64,000 bases of DNA from Marivita sp030148515 (GTDB lineage: Bacteria > Pseudomonadota > Alphaproteobacteria > Rhodobacterales > Rhodobacteraceae), in NCBI RefSeq assembly GCF_048006345.1, contig NZ_CP180351.1, positions 3,906,001 to 3,970,000 of the forward strand, given 5' to 3'. The notes under the pieces were generated by a model. That model did no database searches and had not been told where the DNA came from. It saw nothing but the letters and a program-made list of their open reading frames with translations. Below are positions 57,864-64,000 of this stretch, piece by piece (position 1 is the stretch's first letter; each line of letters begins with the position of its first letter). The translations under genes and the position numbers were made by a program.

Positions 57864-59423
57864 TCACCGCACCCAAACCTCGACCCGGCGGTTCACCTGT
57901 CGTCCCCAGCTTGTATCGTCGCACGCCATCGGCATCGCCTCGCCAAAGGCATCCGTCGACAGCTGCACCTGCGACAGATCCGATGTCTCCACCGCTGCCT
58001 CAATCGCCTGTTTCACCGCCTGTGCCCGTTGCTGCGCGATCCGCAGATTGCCGTCTGCCGGGCCTTCGCCGTCAGAAAACCCGACAAACACCAATTGCCG
58101 CCCGTCATAGACCCCGGCCTCGATTGCATGGGCCAATTGCTGCACATTCGACCGCGATTGCGCATCCAGCCGCGCCGCTCCTGCCTCGAACCGGAACGAT
58201 GTGGACAGCCGCCGCAAGGGGGCCAGGGTATCAACCATCCGCTTCAGCGCAGTCAAATCCGCCTCGCCTTCGGCCACCCGAATGGCATTGGCAAAGCGAT
58301 CCCCCTGCGCGTTGAGCGCAATCTCTTCTGGTGCCTGATCCACAAATCCCGCACGCCGCGTGATGATCTGGGCAGGCGCGGTCCGCGTATAGGCCAAGAA
58401 ATCACGCCCCAGTTTCGGCAGTCGCCGCGCCGGGATGTACAGGAACATCGGCGCCGTCAGCGGATAATCCTCGGTCTTGATCGTCAGCCGATTGGCGCGC
58501 AATTCAAACCCGCAGGGCCCGGTCAGCGCCAAAGGCTTGCTGTTGCCGATCTCCGAAAAGCTGGCAACGCCCAGTGAAAGCTGATCCCGCGCCACCGCCT
58601 GTGCCAGCGCAGTGTTTGTCGCGTGACGGGTCACCTCGGCAATCAGCGACCGTCCCGCCTGCCGAAGAACCCGATCGTCGACCGCCTGTGCAATACCGGA
58701 CTGGGCATCCCTCAAATGGATCGAAATCGGCGCATCCGCGCCACCAAGCGTGCGCCAATTGTCGATCTCGCCGGCCAGAATACGGGACAGGTCCGACACC
58801 GAAACCGCCGCGACCGGATTGGTCGGCGACACGATCACCGTCATGGCATCCAGCGCCAGAACACGACTGCGGTTCACATCATCCAACTGACCCAATCCAA
58901 CCTCGGCAGCCAACGCCAGCTCACCTTCTCGGATCTCGCGCAGCGCCATGACCAGATCAGCTTCGTCTGCCAGCAAATCGGCAAATCCCTCATCGGTGCT
59001 CGACACCCGGAACTGAAACCGTCCGACGGGGGACTCGCTGTCGGGCGCGGACAGGACATATTCGAAATGCGTGTCATCGATCTTGACCCGCTCGGCCTTC
59101 AGGCCGCTCTGCAGGGCAAAGCCTTCGACAAGGGCGGGCATGAGCACATCGCCGATGGTGGACGACCCGGAAATCGACAATTCCGCCACGAAATCGGTCA
59201 AAGACGGGCATCCGGGCCCTTCGCACAGAACGCCAGACCCATCGACGGTCAGTTCGCCATACTGGGTCTCGACACGGTAGAATTCTCCGTCAAAGCCCAA
59301 GAGAGTGCCCGATAACTCAATCGCCCCGTCACGCGACTTCAGCGTCACGTCGTCGGCCAGTACGGCAGCACCACTCACCAAAAGGAAAAGTGCGGCCGAA
59401 AACGCCGCACAGATCTGTTTCAT
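57864..59423 (-). CDS. Periplasmic binding-protein-like / OmpA-domain chimera
   Basis: 519 residues with a signal peptide (MKQICAAFSAALFLLVSGAAVLA). Residues about 85-360 form a PBP-like (PstS-type) domain: LSISGSSTIGDVLMPALVEGFA, then AVIVSPTNPVAAVSVSDLSRILAGEIDNW. The C-terminal 130 residues are an OmpA domain (LVFVGFSDGEGPADGNLRIAQQRAQ and the terminal RQVNRRVEVWVR), which binds peptidoglycan. The phosphate-like ligand and role are unknown; tethering a sensor or receptor to the cell wall is a guess. The first 60 residues resemble a small beta domain with a C-x4-C pair (CEGPGC). Start ATG 59423; GTG/TTG alternatives lie one and two codons upstream. Confidence 0.82.
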   Translation of the reverse strand: MKQICAAFSAALFLLVSGAAVLADDVTLKSRDGAIELSGTLLGFDGEFYRVETQYGELTVDGSGVLCEGPGCPSLTDFVAELSISGSSTIGDVLMPALVEGFALQSGLKAERVKIDDTHFEYVLSAPDSESPVGRFQFRVSSTDEGFADLLADEADLVMALREIREGELALAAEVGLGQLDDVNRSRVLALDAMTVIVSPTNPVAAVSVSDLSRILAGEIDNWRTLGGADAPISIHLRDAQSGIAQAVDDRVLRQAGRSLIAEVTRHATNTALAQAVARDQLSLGVASFSEIGNSKPLALTGPCGFELRANRLTIKTEDYPLTAPMFLYIPARRLPKLGRDFLAYTRTAPAQIITRRAGFVDQAPEEIALNAQGDRFANAIRVAEGEADLTALKRMVDTLAPLRRLSTSFRFEAGAARLDAQSRSNVQQLAHAIEAGVYDGRQLVFVGFSDGEGPADGNLRIAQQRAQAVKQAIEAAVETSDLSQVQLSTDAFGEAMPMACDDTSWGRQVNRRVEVWVR

Positions 59424-59450
59424 CACCAAAAGAGCCTTTGACCCGCCTGC

Positions 59451-60416
59451 TTATTTTGCGGCGATTGTCAGGTCTTCCACAATATTTTTCAACAGCAAGA
59501 AATCACCAACTGCATCACATCCCGGTACATCGATGGTCAGTTCTTTCGAGGTCAACGTACCACCGTTGCGGATTTCCAGCGTTTGCGCCTCGACGCTGCT
59601 GTCGCAGTTCGATGCGATGATCTCTGCCTCTACCGTCAATGTCACGGTCCCGGCGGTGTCGGTCATGCCCGAGGGGAAGGTATAGACCTCGGCAAGCAGA
59701 GCGTCCGGGGCGTCGGCGGTCCCAAGGGAGGTCAGGAACCCGCCCTGTCCTTTTGCCGCACGGGTCGGGTCGCCGCCCGCGCCATGCCAGATGTGACCGT
59801 CGGTGAAGTACTCTGCATCGAATTCGCGGGCATGCAGCTGCAGCCCGGCATCGCCGCGCCATTGCAGCACCACGCGGTCATAGAACGGAACAGAGGTGAC
59901 ATCGGTCATCGCCACGGCGCCGCTACCGTCCAGAAACGAAGCGATTACAAGCGCATGCTGGGTCAGGGCAGGAACGTCGACGGACAGGCTGCCATCGGGC
60001 TGCATGAGCGAGGTGAACATCAATCCGTTGTGGTGCAGCGTGACCCGTTCGCTCCCATGACAGGGCGCGGTAAGGTCAACGGTCATCATGGCCCCTGCAA
60101 TCGGTGTCGCAGTCATGGTGACGTCGCAGGCAAAACCTGTCTCTTCCGGAGCCTCGGGCACAACGATCTCGACGGGATCAAGTACGCTGGTGACTGCGGC
60201 CGAGATGATGTTGTCGGGCAGCGATGCAACGATGGGCATGTCGACCGGCATCACGTCGCGTGGAGTCGAAGACACTTCCTGCACCTCGGACACGACCAGC
60301 GGCACCTGTGCGGTTACAGGTTGGGACTTGGTCATCCCGGATTGCATGACCGCGCCGATCCCTAGGGCGGCGCAGAGCGTGATTGCTGCGATGCGTAGCG
60401 TGAACTTCCGGTCCAT
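59451..60416 (-). CDS. Exported protein of unknown function (next to secA)
   Basis: 321 residues. The N-terminus MDRKFTLRIAAITLCAALGI is a signal or single membrane anchor. The rest is a periplasmic beta-rich protein with paired cysteines (GFACDVTMT, APCHGSER, ASNCDSS, PGCDAVG). I recall homologues in Rhodobacterales labelled 'translocase', apparently only because secA is adjacent; nothing in the sequence supports that. A GGGAG site lies 7 nt before ATG 60416. It is downstream of secA on the same strand with a 105-bp gap, and upstream of the OmpA chimera. Confidence 0.7.
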   Translation of the reverse strand: MDRKFTLRIAAITLCAALGIGAVMQSGMTKSQPVTAQVPLVVSEVQEVSSTPRDVMPVDMPIVASLPDNIISAAVTSVLDPVEIVVPEAPEETGFACDVTMTATPIAGAMMTVDLTAPCHGSERVTLHHNGLMFTSLMQPDGSLSVDVPALTQHALVIASFLDGSGAVAMTDVTSVPFYDRVVLQWRGDAGLQLHAREFDAEYFTDGHIWHGAGGDPTRAAKGQGGFLTSLGTADAPDALLAEVYTFPSGMTDTAGTVTLTVEAEIIASNCDSSVEAQTLEIRNGGTLTSKELTIDVPGCDAVGDFLLLKNIVEDLTIAAK

Positions 60417-60521
60417 GACAGACTCCCGATGCACTATTACATCGGCATGGATGCCAAAGGAATTAGGTCTGCCTAGGGCAGCGGTTAGGTCACTTTACGA
60501 CGGCAATGTGGCAGGACGGCC

Positions 60522-63239
60522 TTACGCAAGCCGTCCATGGCAATGTTTGAACTTCTTTCCCGATCCACAAGGGCAGGAATCGTTCCGGCCCGGGTTGCCC
60601 CATGTGGTCGGATCATTTTCGTCGAAGCCTTCCAAAGCAGCCTCTGCGGTGCCGGTCCCGGCCAGCTCGGCCTGTTGTGGCGACGCTGCTTCGGCGGCCC
60701 GTGCCATGGCTGCCTGCTGCGCGGCCATTTGCTGCAGCATCACCTTCTGCTCTTCCTCGGTCATCGGGCGGACCTTGCCAAGCTGCTTGCTGACGTCTTC
60801 ACGCAGGCTGTCCAGCATCGTCTCAAACAACTGGAACGCTTCGGACTTGTATTCGTTCAGCGGATCGCGCTGCGCATAACCCCGGAAGCCCACGACGGAG
60901 CGCAGATGTTCAAGCGTCAGCAGGTGCTCGCGCCATTTGCCGTCGATGGTCTGCAGCAGAACCTGCTTTTCGATCTGACGCATCGTGTCCGGACCAAAGG
61001 CCTCGGCCTTTTTCGCCATCATCTCGTCTGACGCAACCTCAAGCCGTTCGCGGATCACATCGGCATCAACGCCTTCTTCGTCGCCCCATGCAACAATCGG
61101 GGCATCGACACCCACCAACTCTTGCACTGACGTTTGCAGCCCTTGGGTATCCCACTGATCTGCATAGGTTTTCGGCGGAATATAGGTGTCGACCAGATCG
61201 TCGATCACCTGATGGCGCATGTCGCGCGCGATCTCGGACAGGTCCTGCGCTTCCATGATTTCGCGGCGCTGGCTAAAGATCACCTTCCGCTGATCGTTCA
61301 TCACGTCGTCGAATTTGAGCAGCTGTTTGCGGATGTCGAAGTTGCGACCTTCCACCTTGGCCTGCGCACGTTCCAGCGATTTGTTCACCCACGGGTGCAC
61401 AATCGCTTCGCCTTCCTTCATGCCCAGCGTGGACAACACCTTGTCCAGACGCTCGGACCCGAAAATGCGCATCAGGTCGTCGTCCAGCGACAGGAAGAAC
61501 GAAGACCGCCCCGGGTCACCCTGACGGCCCGACCGCCCGCGCAGCTGGTTGTCGATGCGGCGGCTTTCGTGGCGCTCTGTGGCCAGAACGAACAGACCGC
61601 CCGCCGCCTTGACCGCTTCCTCGTCGCCGGTGTGCTCGGCTTCGATCCGTTTGCGTATCGCCTCGGGATCACCCTCTGGATCGGCGGCAATCGCCTCCAT
61701 GATCTTGAACTCGACGTTCCCGCCCAGTTTGATGTCCGTTCCGCGACCGGCCATGTTGGTGGCGATGGTCACGGCACCCAACTTGCCCGCATCCGCGACG
61801 ATCTGCGCTTCCTGCTCGTGCTGGCGCGCGTTCAGAACGTTGTGGGTGAGTCCCGCATCGGTCAGCAACCGGCTCAGCATCTCGGACTTTTCAATCGACG
61901 TGGTGCCCACGAGAACCGGTTGACCCTTGGCGTGCGCCTCTTTGATCTCGGTCACGATGGCGTCGTATTTTTCCTTTGCGGTCCGGTACACGCGGTCATC
62001 TTCGTCGATCCGCGCAATCGCCCGGTTGGTCGGCACTTCGACCACACCCAGCCCGTAAATCTCGGCAAATTCGTCCGCTTCGGTCGTGGCGGTGCCGGTC
62101 ATGCCCGCCAGCTTTTCATACAAACGGAAATAGTTCTGGAACGTCACCGACGCGAGCGTCACGTTCTCGGGCTGGATCTTGCAGCCTTCCTTCGCCTCGA
62201 TCGCCTGATGCAGACCTTCGGACAGACGCCGGCCTGCCATCATACGTCCGGTGAATTCGTCGATCAGAACCACTTCACCATCGCGAACGATGTAATCCTT
62301 GTCCTTCTGGTACAGCTTGTGCGCCCGAAGCCCTTGGTTCACGTGGTGAATAAGGGTCGTGCTTTCCGGATCATACAGCGATTGCTCTTCGGGAAGCAGG
62401 CCAAGCCCGTGCAGGGTTTCTTCGAGAAACTCGTTGCCCTCGTCGGTAAAGGTCACGTTTCGCGTCTTCTCGTCGAGCGTGAAATGCTCCTCGGTCAGCG
62501 ACGGAATCACCGCGTCGATCGCGACATACAATTCGCTGCGGTCCTGCGCCGGACCGGAAATGATCAGCGGTGTCCGCGCCTCGTCGATCAGGATCGAATC
62601 CACCTCGTCGACAATCGCCATGTAGTGGTCGCGCTGATACATCTGCTTCAGCTCGGACTTCATGTTGTCGCGGAGGTAATCGAACCCAAGCTCGTTGTTC
62701 GTCGCATAGGTGATGTCGCACGCATAAGCGGCCTGCTTTTCACCATCCGGCTGACGCGGGTAAACCACACCTGTGGTCAGCCCCAACGCGCCATACACCT
62801 TGCTCATCCATTCGCTGTCGCGCTTGGCAAGATAGTCGTTCACAGTCACGATATGCACGCCGCGCCCGGTGAGCGCGTTCAGATAGGCCGGGAATGTCGC
62901 AACAAGCGTTTTGCCCTCACCCGTCTTCATTTCCGAGATATTGCCCTGATGCAGGAAAATCCCGCCCATCAGCTGCACATCAAAGGCCCGCAGACCCAGC
63001 GCGCGTTTCGCGGCTTCGCGGCAATTGGCAAACGCCTCGGGAAGCAGCGCATCAAGCGCCTCTCCATTGGCGATACGCGCCTTGAACTCGGCGGTTTTTT
63101 CGATGAGCTGCGCATCGCTCAGTTTTTCGAACTCCGCTTCCAGTGCGTTGATCTTTTCGATCAGCGGGCGGGTCGCCTTGACTTTACGGTCGTTCGGCGT
63201 TCCGAACACCTTGCGCGCGACTTTACCTAATCCCAGCAT
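60522..63239 (-). CDS. secA: Preprotein translocase ATPase SecA
   Basis: 905 residues. Nucleotide-binding domain 1 has Walker A MKTGEGKTLVATFP and Walker B-type VDEVDSILIDEART; NBD2 includes TNMAGRGTDIKLGGNVEF and the RGRSGRQGDPG motif. The preprotein cross-linking and scaffold domains lie between and after. The zinc/SecB-binding C-terminus RNDSCPCGSGKKFKHCHG is intact. SecA drives export through SecYEG. ATG at 63239 (MLGLGKVARKVFG). Divergent from the parvulin gene. Confidence 0.98.
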   Translation of the reverse strand: MLGLGKVARKVFGTPNDRKVKATRPLIEKINALEAEFEKLSDAQLIEKTAEFKARIANGEALDALLPEAFANCREAAKRALGLRAFDVQLMGGIFLHQGNISEMKTGEGKTLVATFPAYLNALTGRGVHIVTVNDYLAKRDSEWMSKVYGALGLTTGVVYPRQPDGEKQAAYACDITYATNNELGFDYLRDNMKSELKQMYQRDHYMAIVDEVDSILIDEARTPLIISGPAQDRSELYVAIDAVIPSLTEEHFTLDEKTRNVTFTDEGNEFLEETLHGLGLLPEEQSLYDPESTTLIHHVNQGLRAHKLYQKDKDYIVRDGEVVLIDEFTGRMMAGRRLSEGLHQAIEAKEGCKIQPENVTLASVTFQNYFRLYEKLAGMTGTATTEADEFAEIYGLGVVEVPTNRAIARIDEDDRVYRTAKEKYDAIVTEIKEAHAKGQPVLVGTTSIEKSEMLSRLLTDAGLTHNVLNARQHEQEAQIVADAGKLGAVTIATNMAGRGTDIKLGGNVEFKIMEAIAADPEGDPEAIRKRIEAEHTGDEEAVKAAGGLFVLATERHESRRIDNQLRGRSGRQGDPGRSSFFLSLDDDLMRIFGSERLDKVLSTLGMKEGEAIVHPWVNKSLERAQAKVEGRNFDIRKQLLKFDDVMNDQRKVIFSQRREIMEAQDLSEIARDMRHQVIDDLVDTYIPPKTYADQWDTQGLQTSVQELVGVDAPIVAWGDEEGVDADVIRERLEVASDEMMAKKAEAFGPDTMRQIEKQVLLQTIDGKWREHLLTLEHLRSVVGFRGYAQRDPLNEYKSEAFQLFETMLDSLREDVSKQLGKVRPMTEEEQKVMLQQMAAQQAAMARAAEAASPQQAELAGTGTAEAALEGFDENDPTTWGNPGRNDSCPCGSGKKFKHCHGRLA

Positions 63240-63345
63240 TCATTCACTTTCAGCTTTGACATCTTCGTGTGCGGCATCTGCTTGCTCGCCTCGCACACAG
63301 CCCATATGTCACAGGGGAACGACTGGCTTCGCAGCGCCTTGTGGC

Positions 63346-63374
63346 GATGTAAGGTCAGGGCAATTCACTGTCAA
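63346..63374 (-). promoter_or_regulatory. Candidate secA promoter
   Basis: On the minus strand a perfect TTGACA (63374-63369) is followed by a 17-nt spacer and TACATC (63351-63346), giving a leader of about 100 nt to the secA start. It lies in the 175-bp gap divergent with the parvulin gene. The -10 match is only partial. Confidence 0.35.
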
Positions 63375-63414
63375 TGTCGCCCCCACGGTAGAGGCGGCTC
63401 TGGAAGGAACAAAC

Positions 63415-64000
63415 ATGACGAATCTCATCACGAAAATGTCGGCAAGCGCGTTCGCCCTGATGTTGGCCCTGCCGGTGCAGGCACAGGATACGCTGACGGC
63501 AGACTCGGTGGTGGCCACGGTCAATGGCACCGAAATCACGCTGGGCCACATGCTGATGGTACGCGCGTCTCTGCCGGACCAGTATCAGCAGCTCCCAGAT
63601 GACGTGCTCTGGGACGGCATCATGGACCAGATCGTTCAACAAACCGTGCTCAGCCAGCAAGACAGCGGCGAAGAGACCCGCCGCATCAAGCTGGCCCTCG
63701 AAAACGAACGCCGCGCGCTCTTGGCCGCTCAGGTGATCGAAGGCATCGTGGGCGATGCAATCACCGACGAGGCCGTGCAGGCGATGTATGACGAAACCTA
63801 CCTGCAAGGCGAACAAAGCGAAGAATACAACGCCTCGCACATCCTCGTTGAGACCGAGGAAGAAGCCGCCGCAATTGTAGAAGAACTGAACGGTGGCGCT
63901 GATTTTGCCGAGGTTGCCCGCGCGAAATCCACGGGCCCGTCGGGTCCGAACGGTGGCCAGCTTGGCTGGTTCGGCGCTGGCATGATGGTTCCGGAATTCC
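63415..64000 (+). CDS. Parvulin-type peptidyl-prolyl isomerase (partial, runs off the window)
   Basis: 195 codons are visible before the window ends. A signal peptide (about residues 1-22, ALMLALPVQAQ) is followed by a SurA/PrsA-like N-terminal region (VVATVNGTEITLGHMLMVR). The start of a parvulin PPIase domain comes next, with the typical ASHILVETEEEAAAIVEEL and GPNGGQLGWFG segments. It is a periplasmic foldase for exported proteins, which suits its position divergent from secA. ATG at 63415 follows AAGGAA. The 3' end lies outside the window. Confidence 0.92.
   Translation, partial: MTNLITKMSASAFALMLALPVQAQDTLTADSVVATVNGTEITLGHMLMVRASLPDQYQQLPDDVLWDGIMDQIVQQTVLSQQDSGEETRRIKLALENERRALLAAQVIEGIVGDAITDEAVQAMYDETYLQGEQSEEYNASHILVETEEEAAAIVEELNGGADFAEVARAKSTGPSGPNGGQLGWFGAGMMVPEF

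Noticed and set aside
61134..63230. Long open frame of 698 codons on the plus strand opposite secA
   Set aside because: It is exactly antisense to secA, one of the surest genes here. It has no recognisable domain and its composition is that expected from the complement of a GC-rich coding strand.
1..64000. Signs of a mobile element, prophage or CRISPR array
   Set aside because: No transposase, integrase, phage structural gene, direct-repeat array or tRNA-bounded island was seen; the only clear composition shift is the 38.9-39.8 kb non-coding region.

Overview
The window reads as a chromosomal segment of an alphaproteobacterium of the order Rhodobacterales, most likely the Roseobacter group. 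The basis is GC-rich sequence with very dense coding, genes starting on GTG and ATGA/GTGA stop-start overlaps. The gene content also fits: DUF1285, CHCC zinc-finger and DUF5928 glycosyltransferase proteins, a TRAP solute-binding protein, a DmdC-like acyl-CoA dehydrogenase, and lptCAB-hpf-ptsN, dnaKJ and secA next to a parvulin. The organism call is inferred from gene content, not from a marker search. I saw no rRNA, tRNA, CRISPR array, transposase, integrase or prophage gene.

Layout. Bases 1-8000 hold the end of an RND pump, a DsbD-like periplasmic protein, YqgE, a beta-lactamase-fold hydrolase coupled to an acyl-CoA dehydrogenase, TsaC/Sua5, an MFS exporter and a Tat-exported hydrolase. Bases 8000-15600 hold a TRAP binding protein without its permease, a 57-residue ORF, rsmD, a ferredoxin-reductase-like flavoprotein, a peroxiredoxin, an AlkB alkane hydroxylase, mutY, a frameshifted DUF721/DciA-like gene and a DsbA-like oxidoreductase. 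Bases 15760-22450 are one minus-strand operon: MoxR ATPase, DUF58, BatA/DUF4159 and a large glutamine-amidotransferase-like membrane protein. Bases 22500-38200 mix repair and housekeeping genes (polA, nth, Ada/Ogt, YcaQ-like, PfkB kinase, GNAT, OmpA lipoprotein, FMN reductase) with a first sulfotransferase/glycosyltransferase pair. An ExoY-like sugar transferase follows, then a 912-bp relatively AT-rich non-coding region. Next come an RNase D-like nuclease, lptCAB, hpf and ptsN. Bases 43500-53050 are a glycan-assembly region (sulfotransferase, four glycosyltransferases, galU, cysQ, polysaccharide ABC permease). The window closes with an AlkB dioxygenase, dnaK-dnaJ, radC, an OmpA/binding-protein chimera, an unknown secreted protein, secA and the start of a parvulin isomerase.

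How the genes work together. The clearest theme is synthesis of a surface glycan that is probably sulfated. GalU supplies UDP-glucose, the ExoY-like transferase would start a lipid-linked sugar, and several glycosyltransferases extend it. Two loci 20 kb apart each pair a sulfotransferase with a DUF5928 core-2/I-branching-type glycosyltransferase. CysQ can remove the PAP produced by sulfotransferases, and a KpsM-like permease may export the product. A second theme is envelope and protein quality control (LptCAB, SecA, parvulin, DsbA- and DsbD-like proteins, DnaKJ).

The most distinctive non-coding signal is a set of paired perfect or near-perfect palindromes, mostly centred on TTCGAA, at several gene junctions and mainly between convergent genes. 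A full CtrA-type box beside a structured, partly duplicated element (15680-15755) is the other one.
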